Part shown: in pieces, positions 29,073-39,556 of the stretch | Position numbering within the stretch: the stretch's first letter is position 1 | Layout of the letters: every line of letters begins with the position of its first letter | NCBI GenBank assembly: GCA_947243795.1 | Contig: OX365943.1 | Location: forward strand, 806,001 to 870,000 | Reading direction: 5' to 3' | Length of the DNA stretch: 64,000 nt | DNA from: Saccharomyces uvarum | Taxonomy: Eukaryota; Ascomycota; Saccharomycetes; Saccharomycetales; Saccharomycetaceae | Notes under the pieces: model-generated | What the model was told of the DNA's origin: nothing | Seen by the model: the letters and a program-made list of their open reading frames with translations, nothing else | Database searches by the model: none | Made by a program: the position numbers and the translations under genes

Positions 29073-29143
29073 GCGCAAGTGGTTTAGTGGTAAAATCCAA
29101 CGTTGCCATCGTTGGGCCCCCGGTTCGATTCCGGGCTTGCGCA
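29073..29143 (+). tRNA. tG(GCC): tRNA-Gly (anticodon GCC)
   Basis: A 71-base cloverleaf with GCGCAAG acceptor stem pairing CTTGCGC, anticodon loop TTGCCAT (anticodon GCC), T arm CCGGTTCGATTCCGG and A discriminator. No intron. TTTT follows at once (29144-29147). Confidence 0.97.
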
Positions 29144-29476
29144 TTTTCTTTTTACCTTTCTTCCTTTTCTGCAAAACATCTACAAAGTCCTCACCGGAAT
29201 GCGTAGGACACCCAGCACATGGCCCCACCATGGCCCCACAATGGCTTCTTCAACAAAAAGACGCAACAGAATCCCCAGGAAGAGCCGCAGGAACATACAA
29301 CGTCAAAGACACATCGGCTTCTCCTCTCGCTCTGGGCGAATGGTTGATTAGCCAACGCAACCGCGTGCTTCTGTAAACGATCCTTCCCGTGCTAGACAAT
29401 AATTACCCCGGTGCTTTTTCTGGCGTTCCCACAGAGGAAAAAGGCCGCTGCCCCACAGGCAAAGGAAGGCTCTTCA

Positions 29477-29855
29477 AGGGGTAGTGGCATCGCCTGGCAT
29501 CACTGTGGGGCAGGGGGGGAGAAGTAAGTCGACACCCAACGGGAAAGGAGGTCCTGCTAGAGGCAGCAGGAGCTCCTGCTTTACCTTGCAAGGATGGCCC
29601 TTTTAGGTGCTAAGGAACGCTTTTATTAATTACCGTTATTGCATTTTCACTTTTTGCAAAACTCTCGAGGAAACAAGTAAGGGGTGACAAACTTTACCAG
29701 AAAAAGTTTCAGGGGAGTTCAATAGTGTCCGTTTGCAAGATATACAGATAAGGAAGCGTACAGCAGTAGACTTCGATTATTATGTATAAAAGGAGCGCGG
29801 TCTTTCTGTTGGTGTAGTTTCAAGCTCATTGTGCCTTCCATCTTCTATTACCCCT
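29477..29855. promoter_or_regulatory. Cluster of five STREs upstream of GPH1
   Basis: AGGGG at 29477-29481, 29512-29516, 29680-29684 and 29711-29715, and CCCCT at 29851-29855. GPH1 is a known stress- and diauxic-shift-induced gene. The motifs are seen; binding by Msn2/Msn4 is inferred. Confidence 0.7.
29785..29792 (+). promoter_or_regulatory. TATA box of GPH1
   Basis: TATAAAAG, 232 bases before the start codon and just downstream of the STRE group, a layout usual for TATA-containing stress genes. Confidence 0.6.
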
Positions 29856-30016
29856 CCTTGCTTGATTACGTAGATATATATTTCCTTAAGAAGCTATTCA
29901 GCAAGTTGGAAAGCTAGTGAGCAATTACTAAAAAGTCAAAAAAAAAGATCTTCTTCGACTTTTTTTATCTATTACAATTTCAGCAAAGGAGCTGTTAACT
30001 TATTTCTGCTTCAACA

Positions 30017-32734
30017 ATGCCGCCAGCAAGTACCAGTACTACTAATGACATGATAACCGAGGAACCCACGTCTCCACGTCAGGTCCCTAGATTGATCAGG
30101 AGACTGACGGGGTTTCTACCACAAGAAATCAAGTCAATTGACACTGTGATTCCCTTGAAATCAAGAGCGCTGTGGAACAAGCACCAGGTCAGAAAATTCG
30201 ACAAGCCTGAGGACTTCCAGGACAGGTTTATCGACCATGTTGAAACCACATTGGCACGTTCTCTGTACAATTGTGATGACATGGCTGCTTATGAGGCTGC
30301 TTCGATGAGTGTCCGTGACAACTTGGTCATTGACTGGAACAAGACCCAGCAAAAGTTTACCACAAGAGACCCAAAAAGAGTCTACTACTTATCTTTGGAG
30401 TTCTTGATGGGTAGAGCGTTGGACAATGCTCTGATCAACATGAAAATTGACGACCCAGAAGACCCCTCCGCCTCCCAGGACTCAAAGGGAGAACCAAGAG
30501 AAATGATCAAGGGCGCCCTGGATGATTTAGGTTTCAAGCTGGAAGACGTTCTAGACCAAGAACCAGATGCAGGTCTGGGTAATGGTGGGCTAGGTCGTCT
30601 TGCTGCTTGTTTTGTCGACTCAATGGCAACAGAGGGCATCCCTGCCTGGGGGTACGGTCTGCGTTATGAGTACGGTATTTTTGCTCAAAAGATCATCGAT
30701 GGTTACCAAGTGGAAACCCCGGATTACTGGTTGAATTCTGGTAACCCATGGGAAATCGAACGTAACGAAGTTCAAATTCCAGTCACGTTTTACGGTTATG
30801 TCGATAGGCCAGAAGGCGGTAAGACAACACTAAGTGCATCACAATGGATTGGTGGCGAACGTGTTCTTGCTGTTGCTTACGATTTCCCCGTTCCAGGTTT
30901 CAAGACTTCCAATGTCAATAATTTGAGATTGTGGCAAGCAAGACCAACCACCGAGTTCGATTTTGCCAAATTCAATAATGGTGACTATAAGAACTCCGTG
31001 GCTCAACAGCAGAGTGCCGAATCCATAACCGCTGTGCTGTATCCAAACGACAACTTTGCCCAAGGTAAAGAACTGAGATTGAAACAGCAATACTTCTGGT
31101 GTGCTGCATCCTTGCACGATATCCTAAGAAGATTCAAGAAATCTAAGAGATCATGGACCGAGTTCCCTGAGCAAGTGGCTATTCAATTGAACGATACCCA
31201 TCCAACGTTAGCTATCGTTGAATTGCAAAGAGTCTTGGTTGATTTGGAAAAATTAGACTGGCACGAAGCTTGGGACATTGTCACCAAGACCTTTGCTTAC
31301 ACCAACCACACCGTTATGCAAGAAGCCTTGGAAAAATGGCCTGTTGGCCTATTCGGCCATCTGTTGCCCAGACATTTGGAAATTATTTACGATATTAATT
31401 GGTTCTTCCTGCAGGATGTTGCAAAGAAATTCCCCAAGGATGTTGATCTTTTGTCTCGTATATCCATCATCGAGGAAAACTCTCCAGAAAGACAGATCAG
31501 AATGGCCTTTTTGGCTATTGTTGGTTCTCATAAAGTCAACGGTGTTGCCGAATTGCACTCTGAATTAATTAAGACTACCATTTTCAAAGATTTCGTCAAA
31601 TTCTACGGTGCATCAAAGTTCGTCAACGTTACTAACGGTATCACACCAAGAAGATGGTTAAAGCAAGCCAACCCCGCCTTGGCTAAATTGATTAGTGAAA
31701 CTCTTAACGATCCTACAGAGGAGTATTTACTAGACATGACAAAGTTGACTCAACTGGCAAAACACCTTGAGGATAAGAAGTTTTTGAAGGAATGGAACCA
31801 AGTCAAGCTCAACAATAAGATCAGATTAGTGGATCTAATCAAAAAAGAAAATGACGGTGAAGACATCATTAACAGAAAGTATCTAGATGACACTTTGTTT
31901 GATATGCAAGTTAAACGTATTCACGAGTATAAACGTCAACAGCTAAACGTCTTTGGTATTATTTACCGTTACTTGGCAATGAAAAATATGCTAGAGAATG
32001 GTGCTTCTATCGAAGAAGTGGCCAAGAAATATCCACGTAAGGTTTCTATCTTCGGTGGTAAGAGTGCACCCGGTTACTACATGGCTAAGTTGATCATCAA
32101 ATTGGTCAGCTCTGTCGCTGAAATTGTTAACAACGACGAATCAATCGATGATTTATTGAAAGTCATCTTCATTGCTGATTATAATGTATCCAAGGCCGAG
32201 ATTATTATTCCAGCAAGTGATTTGAGTGAACACATTTCAACTGCTGGTACAGAAGCGTCAGGTACTTCTAATATGAAGTTTGTCATGAATGGTGGTTTGA
32301 TTATTGGTACCGTCGACGGTGCCAATGTGGAAATTACCAGAGAAATCGGTGAAGATAACGTCTTCTTATTTGGTAATTTAAGTGAAAACGTCGAAGATTT
32401 GAGATATAATCATCAATACCATCCACAGGAGTTGCCATCGAGTTTGGAATCTGTCCTAACCTACATTGAAAGTGGGCAACTTTCTCCAGAGAATCCAAAC
32501 GAATTCAAACCGTTAGTTGACAGTATCAAATATCACGGTGATTACTATTTAGTTAGTGACGATTTTGAATCCTACTTGGCCACCCAAGAGTTAGTTGACC
32601 AGGAGTTCCACAGCCAAAGATCGGAATGGTTAAAGAAGAGTATCTTAAGTGTTGCAAACGTTGGTTTCTTCAGTAGTGACCGTTGTATCGAAGAATACTC
32701 TGATACAATCTGGAACGTTGAACCAGTAACTTAA
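30017..32734 (+). CDS. GPH1: Glycogen phosphorylase
   Basis: 905 residues (902 in S. cerevisiae). It releases glucose-1-phosphate from glycogen in the cytosol. The N-terminal tail contains RRLTGF, with Thr31 as the regulatory phosphorylation site expected from the yeast enzyme. The GT35 fold follows, with YYLSLEFLMGR, GNGGLGRLAACF and the PLP-binding segment GTSNMKFVMNGGLIIGT, where Lys near 755 would carry pyridoxal phosphate. Glycogen-phosphorylase signature residues are intact and codon bias is strong. STREs upstream fit induction by stress and at the diauxic shift. Confidence 0.97.
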   Translation: MPPASTSTTNDMITEEPTSPRQVPRLIRRLTGFLPQEIKSIDTVIPLKSRALWNKHQVRKFDKPEDFQDRFIDHVETTLARSLYNCDDMAAYEAASMSVRDNLVIDWNKTQQKFTTRDPKRVYYLSLEFLMGRALDNALINMKIDDPEDPSASQDSKGEPREMIKGALDDLGFKLEDVLDQEPDAGLGNGGLGRLAACFVDSMATEGIPAWGYGLRYEYGIFAQKIIDGYQVETPDYWLNSGNPWEIERNEVQIPVTFYGYVDRPEGGKTTLSASQWIGGERVLAVAYDFPVPGFKTSNVNNLRLWQARPTTEFDFAKFNNGDYKNSVAQQQSAESITAVLYPNDNFAQGKELRLKQQYFWCAASLHDILRRFKKSKRSWTEFPEQVAIQLNDTHPTLAIVELQRVLVDLEKLDWHEAWDIVTKTFAYTNHTVMQEALEKWPVGLFGHLLPRHLEIIYDINWFFLQDVAKKFPKDVDLLSRISIIEENSPERQIRMAFLAIVGSHKVNGVAELHSELIKTTIFKDFVKFYGASKFVNVTNGITPRRWLKQANPALAKLISETLNDPTEEYLLDMTKLTQLAKHLEDKKFLKEWNQVKLNNKIRLVDLIKKENDGEDIINRKYLDDTLFDMQVKRIHEYKRQQLNVFGIIYRYLAMKNMLENGASIEEVAKKYPRKVSIFGGKSAPGYYMAKLIIKLVSSVAEIVNNDESIDDLLKVIFIADYNVSKAEIIIPASDLSEHISTAGTEASGTSNMKFVMNGGLIIGTVDGANVEITREIGEDNVFLFGNLSENVEDLRYNHQYHPQELPSSLESVLTYIESGQLSPENPNEFKPLVDSIKYHGDYYLVSDDFESYLATQELVDQEFHSQRSEWLKKSILSVANVGFFSSDRCIEEYSDTIWNVEPVT

Positions 32735-33239
32735 TCAAAGAACCTTTTTCTTTCTGCCAGCAATTTTTTCCCTCCTTTATCATTAGTTTACGCTACTTCT
32801 TCTTTTTTACCCTTTTCCATTTTTCCTATATAAAATGTAACAAGATGATCGTGATAGGTCTCCTGGTACTTTTTTAAATGATATATACGATACTACAGAA
32901 AAAATTAGTCCCATTCACCTAGTTAAACCTTGCATGTGATGACTTTTTGCGTGGTGCTTGGTGACGTGGATGCAAGCAGTTCGGCGTAATGCTTCCATTA
33001 ACCATCGCCGAAAGTAAATGAACGATTAAACACAGACCTGCCTCTCGTTGTTAATTATATTTGACCGCATTGGCCATGATGCAGTGAACTCGGGATTTGA
33101 TGTTGAAAACTGGTTTCTAACGTCTTACAATGCTTGAAAACGAGACATTAATAAAAATGATTCATTACATATTATTGAATACACAACTTTGCATGATTAG
33201 CCACAAGGTCGAAAAATAGAAAGTAATTAATAATACAAT
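32735..33239. other. Convergent intergenic region, GPH1 / SGV1
   Basis: 505 bases between two 3' ends. AT-rich; no ORF, RNA or clear site seen. Longer than is usual for convergent pairs. Confidence 0.45.
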
Positions 33240-35210
33240 CTAATATAGATCTGCAATATCATTATTGTCATGGCTCCTATGTTCATCTGGTTTTACTCTC
33301 TCGTCCTTCAAACTTTCATTCTTCTTCTCTAGTGGTTTATTTGAAATTTGATGCTGGTTCTGTGAGGATGATACTGGGTGCTGTGTGTGGGGTAGCCTTG
33401 AATCTTGATGATTGTTAAAACCGGCATTACGAGGACCGTTCGGAGGATTATAGTTTCTATTTATCGCGTGAGGCTCTTGGCGACTGTAGTTTTGGACAGG
33501 TTTATTGAAACTTGTGTCCGATTTGTTAGGATACCTTGGGTTATGGTATCTAGAGTCATTTGACGAGCTTTTGTACCTCGAATCTGTTGAGGTGCCCTGG
33601 TATCTTGATTGGGGTCCCAGTGGCAGTGGTGTGTTAGTGTATTTGGTGCTGACATTTGACTCTGGTTGGAACCGATTTATTGGATTCTTATTGTTATTTG
33701 GACCAGCACGGCTGCCGTCAAAGCGATTGTTTCTTGGAATATTATTGGCCCCATACCTATTGTTTCCCGCGGGTGCAGCTGATGGTGGTGCGACGGTTTT
33801 CGAATATCCGTTATTAGAATGGTACGGCCTAGGATTTTGATGCTGATCTCTCAAATTTGACGAAGGTGGCCTAGATGATATATCTCTCAATGGTGCTATA
33901 GGGATTGCGTCGTCTTTCTTGGGACCTCTTGGAATTGCCACACGGGGTTTCACAACAGGTGATTCTCCCTTTTCAACAGTATGACCTCTTGGTGCCGTGG
34001 GTACTCTCTGTGATAAGGATTGGTGCATTTCTTCTTTGTATCTCTTAATATCAGCTTCATGACTTTCCTCAGTTGGCAGTGTAATTTTTTCTGAAGGTAA
34101 AGGTTCCTCTGTGAACCAAGGATGATGCTTAGCAGACATGGCGGTCAGTCTCTTATAAGGGTCTAGTGCTAATAATTGTCGTAAGAAGTCCAAGCCTGCC
34201 TCGGTTAAGTATTTACCAAACCTCTCTTGTATCGTTGGTTTGTAGGTTGTTGTTGTTAGTTCAGCACCTGGTAAATGTTGAGCCATAGCCCAATCTTCTT
34301 CCGTAGGTGTCCCTAATAATTTGAAAATTACATGTCCCTGATCAATATCGGTTTTACCCTGTAATATCGGTTTTTTCTCAAAACATTCTGCGAAAACGCA
34401 TCCAACACCCCACACATCAACAGCTGTCGTATAATGTTTATCACCAAGAACAAGTTCTGGTGCTCTATACCATCTTGTTACCACTACTGATGTATATTTT
34501 GCGCCTGAGCCTGCGCCACCTGGATACTTTAGATTGGGAGGACAACCGTAATATAGTCTTGCTAAACCAAAGTCAGCCAGTTTTAAAACACCATTGTGAT
34601 CAATCAAAATGTTTGCTGTCTTTATATCTCTATGCATAAATTTTGCACAATGAATATAATTCAAACCTTCGAATATTTGTAACATCATATTCTTGATATC
34701 GCACATTTCTAAATTGATTCTTGGATTATGCAGAACACCTGAAAGATCTGCTACCATATACGGCAGTATCATATAAAATGATTTATGCAAGTTGTTAGAT
34801 GACGAATTTACCGTGTCTGGTGAATGATCATACACCATTTCAATTAGTTTGATTATGTTTTTGTGGTTCAACCGCTTTAAAATGGTAATTTCTCTTTGAG
34901 CTGTTATTGGAAAGAGATCTTTTTCCACACTAACTATAATCTTCTTCATTGCCACTTGCCTTTGAGTCTCTAGATGAATACCCTTATAAACCTCACCAAA
35001 GGTACCTTGTCCTAGTTTCTCGTCTTCACGATAATGGTCTTGGAAAACAGTACATCCGTAAACTTTCTCATTACTTCTCTTTTTCAACTCTATGAATGTT
35101 AGATTACTCTTCAAATCTCGTTGGATAGCTGGCGTACTCTTCACTTTACCGATTTTATATTTATTGAATTCTGTTTTTGCAGGAACCGCAGGAGACACAT
35201 TATCACTCAT
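33240..35210 (-). CDS. SGV1: Sgv1/Bur1, CDK of the P-TEFb type
   Basis: 656 residues (657 in S. cerevisiae). Kinase domain about 60-370: glycine loop GQGTFGEV (67-74), AMKK Lys near 90, HRDIKTAN catalytic loop, ADFGLARL, and an activation segment [11 protein letters not shown] with the T-loop Thr. The C-terminal 280 residues are Asn/Pro/Ser/Arg-rich and unfolded. With cyclin Bur2 it phosphorylates the RNA polymerase II linker, Spt5 and Rad6 to support elongation. The tail looks fast-evolving; the kinase core is conserved. This is an essential nuclear CDK. Confidence 0.96.
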   Translation of the reverse strand: MSDNVSPAVPAKTEFNKYKIGKVKSTPAIQRDLKSNLTFIELKKRSNEKVYGCTVFQDHYREDEKLGQGTFGEVYKGIHLETQRQVAMKKIIVSVEKDLFPITAQREITILKRLNHKNIIKLIEMVYDHSPDTVNSSSNNLHKSFYMILPYMVADLSGVLHNPRINLEMCDIKNMMLQIFEGLNYIHCAKFMHRDIKTANILIDHNGVLKLADFGLARLYYGCPPNLKYPGGAGSGAKYTSVVVTRWYRAPELVLGDKHYTTAVDVWGVGCVFAECFEKKPILQGKTDIDQGHVIFKLLGTPTEEDWAMAQHLPGAELTTTTYKPTIQERFGKYLTEAGLDFLRQLLALDPYKRLTAMSAKHHPWFTEEPLPSEKITLPTEESHEADIKRYKEEMHQSLSQRVPTAPRGHTVEKGESPVVKPRVAIPRGPKKDDAIPIAPLRDISSRPPSSNLRDQHQNPRPYHSNNGYSKTVAPPSAAPAGNNRYGANNIPRNNRFDGSRAGPNNNKNPINRFQPESNVSTKYTNTPLPLGPQSRYQGTSTDSRYKSSSNDSRYHNPRYPNKSDTSFNKPVQNYSRQEPHAINRNYNPPNGPRNAGFNNHQDSRLPHTQHPVSSSQNQHQISNKPLEKKNESLKDERVKPDEHRSHDNNDIADLY

Positions 35211-35510
35211 GTTATTTTGATATTATCTTTTGTTTAAAATATTCAAAACAGATGTATGGCTAGTGCTACAATCACTTATCAATGCTCTGATGTATTTGTT
35301 TAAAATTTCTAATTTCTACATTTGTCAATGCTTCATTATATACATATATTGGAATTTTTCAGATTTGTAAAAATAACAAGAATTAATGAGAGGTATGGGT
35401 GTAGCCCGTTTGGTGCGATAATCATAATAGCTTGGGTTTAAGAAGAAAGCAGAACAGAATATTAGAATTGATATTGTCAATTAGAATGTCATTATAGTTG
35501 TTATGGATAT
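35211..35510. promoter_or_regulatory. SGV1 promoter / ORC4 3' end
   Basis: 300 bases between two minus-strand genes. AT-rich, with TTTGTTTAAAATTTCTAATT (about 35297-35316) among T-rich tracts. No strong known motif was seen. Confidence 0.4.
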
Positions 35511-37100
35511 TCACAGTTGTGTCCAGGAATAGTACATATTAGATCTGGGGATGATTCTTCTCAATTCCTGCAAAATGATTTGCATTTGGTAACTTCTCAA
35601 GTCAAATGGAATCATAGTACCTTGGAACTGATAGTTGCTAGCGTAGAATGCTGCGGTTGCATTGTCTCTCAAGCCCACCGCAGATTTCTCGGTAAAGAAG
35701 TCCAGCTGCACCAAAGTTTCCCAAACGTTCTTAACGTCTTTTTTCAACCATAACTTGATTGTATTATCGATGGAGAATGTAGTTTGTCCTGTTCCTGAAT
35801 TAATCGTAGGCGCCACCGTCGGAATCCTAGAATTGATAGCTTTAACCATTTTCTCATACTCCGCGTACGCCAAGTTGAAATTAAAGGATCCATCTTTGGC
35901 TCTTAAGGCAACTCTGGCAGCTGAAATCAAAATGGCTAATTCTAAATCGGACAAGGACTTCAATCTTCCGGTTAAGCTGTTGGACAATTGATTCGCATTG
36001 TAAAGTTCAAGAAAGGAACATGAATTTATGGCACTACAGAGTGATTCGAAGTTTTGAGATGTCGCTATCAATGGAATCAAACAATTTTTTAAGGCTGGAA
36101 ATGCCCTGAAAGTTTCAAAATTCATCCTGATATGCTTATTCAAATTGGATCGTGGGTTGGATAACTCCTTTTCCAAAGTGTCATTCCAATGTGAAACCCA
36201 GGTCGAGACTTCGAAAGGAACAGTAAGTAGATCCTTTACGCCTTCGACCATGTCATCTAAAGTTTGTATTTGTGGCATATGGATTACTCTTTGAGAAAAT
36301 CTACTCTTCACTCTTTTTTCCAAATACTCCAGAATGTTCAACTTTGTTGTACAGCCGAAAATACAAACAGGTACCCGAGCGTGCTCTACCATATCAAAAA
36401 GATTGTATAGTAGAGTCTGCCTTACTGGTCCAGCAAAGGTATCGATTTCGTCAAACACAAAAACCACCGTTATCTTGGTGGTACTGCTTCCGTCGGCGTT
36501 ACCACTATCTTCACTTCCTGTCTTTGTAGCAGAGTCTAAAAGCAGTAAAATTTTCTCAAAGACTTCTGTCAAGGACCCGCTGCTGATTTTCTCTAATGAG
36601 GCATCATCAATCTTCGTTTCATTTCCATGAATTTTTTGCAATTGCTGTTCCAGCTGGGTGGCTATTCCGTTAATAGCGGTTTGTTCCGAATGAATAAAGC
36701 CGTTTAGCTTTATAGTTATAAACTGCTCATTGTAACTTTGCTGTAATAAAGCCAATTCATAGTCTAATAAATATGTTTTATAACTCTGTCTGGGTCCCAC
36801 GAGAATTACCGAATGGCTTTCCTTTTGAATGACAGACTGTTTTATGATTCTATCGATCTCTTGTTGACTGTCTTGTAAGTACCTAAAGATGGTTTTTTCG
36901 CTTATGGGAATGGTGCCATTCAATTGTTGTAATAGTCTTTTTTGAAGAGAAGTAAAATCAGGATCAGTATCTTTACGCTTTTCTTGATCTTTACTACGCT
37001 TTTTCAGATTGGATGTTGTGTCTTGAACGTCTTCATTCGAAGGTCGCTTTATTGGAATGAGATTGACTGGCGGTGCTAGGTTGGATTCGTTTGTGGTCAT
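35511..37100 (-). CDS. ORC4: Orc4, origin recognition complex subunit 4
   Basis: 529 residues, same as S. cerevisiae. An AAA+-related ATPase subunit that binds origins with the other Orc proteins. The P-loop is degenerate as in the family (LVGPRQSYKT near 100-108). The Walker B-like segment VVFVFDEIDTFAG lies near 205-217. A sensor-type FGCTTKLNI follows. The C-terminal winged-helix region spans roughly 400-529. The basic N-terminus (KKRSKDQEKRK) fits DNA binding or nuclear import. In Saccharomyces the Orc4 insertion helix gives sequence-specific reading of the ARS consensus. Confidence 0.96.
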   Translation of the reverse strand: MTTNESNLAPPVNLIPIKRPSNEDVQDTTSNLKKRSKDQEKRKDTDPDFTSLQKRLLQQLNGTIPISEKTIFRYLQDSQQEIDRIIKQSVIQKESHSVILVGPRQSYKTYLLDYELALLQQSYNEQFITIKLNGFIHSEQTAINGIATQLEQQLQKIHGNETKIDDASLEKISSGSLTEVFEKILLLLDSATKTGSEDSGNADGSSTTKITVVFVFDEIDTFAGPVRQTLLYNLFDMVEHARVPVCIFGCTTKLNILEYLEKRVKSRFSQRVIHMPQIQTLDDMVEGVKDLLTVPFEVSTWVSHWNDTLEKELSNPRSNLNKHIRMNFETFRAFPALKNCLIPLIATSQNFESLCSAINSCSFLELYNANQLSNSLTGRLKSLSDLELAILISAARVALRAKDGSFNFNLAYAEYEKMVKAINSRIPTVAPTINSGTGQTTFSIDNTIKLWLKKDVKNVWETLVQLDFFTEKSAVGLRDNATAAFYASNYQFQGTMIPFDLRSYQMQIILQELRRIIPRSNMYYSWTQL

Positions 37101-37460
37101 AACTCTACCTCAAAAGCTATTCGCACAAGTATGTTTGTTCCTGTATTTAGTATAACGAGTGATGTTTTTATTTGTTTAGAGTTTTTTTTTTTCAGACAGT
37201 AAATATTAATATTTTTTCCCTAGTTAGCTTTTTTAAAGTTAAAAAATGCATGAAATATATCTACAATTCCTTTTGCACAGAAGGACGGTAAGATCAAACA
37301 CATAGATAAGGACACATGTATGAAACGCATTACAAAATATATAGTTTATTTTTTTATATAAGAGAGTTAAAATACCTGGAAAAGTGAGAAAGACAAAGAA
37401 AAAGGGGGAAAAAAAGCAAATAGTAAATACAAATGTACACTTTTATCATCATACAACGCT
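37101..37460. promoter_or_regulatory. ORC4 promoter / TIF3 3' end
   Basis: 360 AT-rich bases between minus-strand ORC4 and TIF3. A T run lies at 37182-37191. No specific site was recognised. Confidence 0.4.
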
Positions 37461-38795
37461 TTATTTCTTACCAACAACTTCCCAATCGTCGCCATCCTCA
37501 ACAGTCAATTGAGCGGTTTTTTCTTGTAAATTTTTAACACCAGCATCGGTTTTACTTTCCTTTACGTCTTCATTTTGCTTTTCGGCAACATCTTCATCTT
37601 CATCATCATCTTCGGTACGTAAAACATCATAGGCAGATTTTTGGATTTTTGGTTGTTCTTCGGTAGTCTTTTTGTTGGATGCTGCCTTATCCTTGTGGGA
37701 GCTCTTGGCTTGCTGGGCCTTACCAAACTGAGAACCTCTAGCGGCACCCCAGTCCAACGAAGGTTCTTCTCTTTCTCTCTCTCTTCTTGGAGGCCTTGAA
37801 GAGTTTTGGAAATTGGAGCCTCTAGCAGCACTCCAGTCAATGTCAACTTCTTCTCTTTCTCTTCTTGGTGGCCTTGAAGAGCTTTGGAAATTAGAGCCTC
37901 TAGCAGCACTCCAGTCAATGTCTGGTTCTTCTCTCTCTCTTCTTGGTGGTCTTGAAGAATTTTGGAAATTGGAGCCTCTTGCAGCACTCCAGTCAATGTC
38001 AACTTCTTCTCTTTCTCTTCTTGGAGGCCTTGGAGAGTTTTGGAAATTGGAGCCTCTAGCAGCACTCCAGTCAATATCGACTTCTTCTCTTTCTCTTCTT
38101 GGACCCCTGAAGTTGGAACCTCTAGCGGCACCCCAATCTAGATCAGGACCATCTTCTCTACCGTCACCTTGGAAGTTAGAGCCCCTGGCACTACTCCAGT
38201 CAACATCATCACCACCCATTCTTCTTGGAGCGGCAACGGAGACGTAAACGGTTCTTTCGTTCAATTTGGTACCATTAAATTTCAAAACAGCAACCAAGTC
38301 TTCCTTTTCTTTCAAAGTGACAAAGGCATTACCCTTTAATCTTGTTGGATCTCTTAGATTCTTTGGTAGAACAACTTCTTCAACGGCTTCAGGCTTGACT
38401 AAACCGTCTTCAACCCACGCTTGAACACCTTCTGGGGAAATGTCCCATGGAATGTTGTTGATGACAGCTCTGTATGGTGGAGCATCTGGAACAGGATATT
38501 CCTCTCTTCTGTCGGAAACGCCTCCACCCAAGGCTGGGTCTAGTCTGGATCTACCACCACTGCCACCGAAACTGCCACCGAAACTGCCACCAAAACCGCC
38601 CGAGTGCATGTTGTTGCTGTTATTTTTAGCGTGAGCCAACTCGGATAACGGAATGGTGTTTGCGTTGGCGGTTTCAATAGGAATGGTGATCTTGTTCAAA
38701 TCAACGTCTTCTTCAGCCCAAGATGAACCAAAAGTGTCATCATTCAAAAATGACGTAAGGTCCATCTTCTTGACGGTTTTCTTTGGTGGAGCCAT
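37461..38795 (-). CDS. TIF3: Tif3, eIF4B translation initiation factor
   Basis: 444 residues (436 in S. cerevisiae). An RRM lies near 103-180 (YRAVINNIPWDISPEGVQAW, then NAFVTLKEKEDLV). It is followed by about seven repeats with the core DWSAARGSNF, the middle four near-perfect in 26 residues each. eIF4B helps eIF4A unwind mRNA; the repeats bind RNA and the 40S subunit. The C-terminus is acidic and Lys-rich. The N-terminus has a Gly/Ser-rich run (GGFGGSFGGSFGGSGGRS). The repeats are encoded by near-identical 78-base DNA units, so copy number may vary. Codon bias is strong. Confidence 0.96.
   Translation of the reverse strand: MAPPKKTVKKMDLTSFLNDDTFGSSWAEEDVDLNKITIPIETANANTIPLSELAHAKNNSNNMHSGGFGGSFGGSFGGSGGRSRLDPALGGGVSDRREEYPVPDAPPYRAVINNIPWDISPEGVQAWVEDGLVKPEAVEEVVLPKNLRDPTRLKGNAFVTLKEKEDLVAVLKFNGTKLNERTVYVSVAAPRRMGGDDVDWSSARGSNFQGDGREDGPDLDWGAARGSNFRGPRREREEVDIDWSAARGSNFQNSPRPPRREREEVDIDWSAARGSNFQNSSRPPRREREEPDIDWSAARGSNFQSSSRPPRREREEVDIDWSAARGSNFQNSSRPPRREREREEPSLDWGAARGSQFGKAQQAKSSHKDKAASNKKTTEEQPKIQKSAYDVLRTEDDDEDEDVAEKQNEDVKESKTDAGVKNLQEKTAQLTVEDGDDWEVVGKK
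37793..38165 (-). repeat. 78-base tandem coding repeats in TIF3
   Basis: Four or so close copies of a 78-base unit encode DWSAARGSNF plus an Arg/Glu-rich linker; flanking partial copies are more diverged. The near identity keeps the alternative frames open as well, which explains the long shadow frames on both strands here. This is a coding minisatellite. Confidence 0.85.
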
Positions 38796-39556
38796 GATTT
38801 GTCTTTTCTTATTGCAGTATTGATTTCCTGAGGACAGACAAAAGCTATTTAGATTCGAGTTCGGTGATAAGCCCGCTTATTAATATGTTACTCTTCTTTT
38901 TCATTGCTATCATCACTCTCCATTTTGCTTCGATCTCTGCTTTTCTTAAGCGATGCCGATTATTGCAAAAAAATTTTCATTCCGTGATGCGTGATCTGGC
39001 GCGTTTTAAAGCCAAAAAATATAAAGGACAAGGAAGATGGGCGGCTAAAAGGCTGAAATTATATAAAAGCGGTGTGCGAACCAGATTCATTGTTTTTCTG
39101 CTGAATTTCCTTTGTTGCGTATATGTGACAGAAAAGTAAGAACATAGGTTAAGAAGAATAAAGAAATGGTGAACGCGGGTGGCAAGATTTCGAGCACTCT
39201 TGGTGGGTCAGAATACCTCCATAACTAAAAAATGGATAAAAAATGCAATGCAAATTTGTTCAGTAATGGTTTTTATGTACTTGAAAGGAGTTAAAAAGTG
39301 GTATGCCTGCTCTTTTTCTACTAACTGTTTGGATTTGGTTATAAAGAGTGCAAAATGGAATACAAGCTATGTGTTCTTAATAAACTAAATGTTACCCGAA
39401 TTGCGCTGGAAAATAAAGGCTATGTTGAAGTGGATACCAACAAATAGTCATTAACCAGAGATGGGGTCTATATCGAGTTGAAAGAAGGTAGAAAGCAGCG
39501 CTGCGGCACATATTTATTTCTGAGAATATTTATAGGACACAAGGCATAAATTAGGT
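38796..39556. promoter_or_regulatory. Divergent intergenic region, TIF3 / MMS1
   Basis: 761 bases. A Reb1 core TTACCCG is at 39392-39398, and TATAAAAG at 39062-39069 points toward MMS1. A plus-strand ATG frame of 84 codons starting at 38885 has two hydrophobic stretches but no homologue that I recognise, and I do not call it a gene. Confidence 0.45.
39392..39398 (+). promoter_or_regulatory. Reb1 binding site
   Basis: Exact TTACCCG core, 165 bases before the MMS1 start. Likely sets the MMS1 nucleosome-free region. Confidence 0.5.

Larger units (their letters stand above)
29144..30016 (+). promoter_or_regulatory. GPH1 promoter region with STRE cluster
   Basis: 873 bases. Five stress elements (AGGGG or CCCCT) lie between 29477 and 29855, and TATAAAAG is at 29785-29792. 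A small direct repeat, CATGGCCCCA followed by ACAATGG variants, lies at 29218-29243. The arrangement fits strong Msn2/Msn4 control of glycogen phosphorylase. Open frames here are not supported. Confidence 0.65.

Noticed and set aside
37813-38247. Long repeat-containing frame opposite TIF3
   Set aside because: Shadow of the 78-base TIF3 repeats; the repeat unit has no stop in this frame, so it stays open.
38885-39139. 84-codon plus-strand frame with two hydrophobic stretches
   Set aside because: Located in the TIF3/MMS1 divergent promoter, no known homologue, AT-rich composition typical of chance hydrophobic frames.
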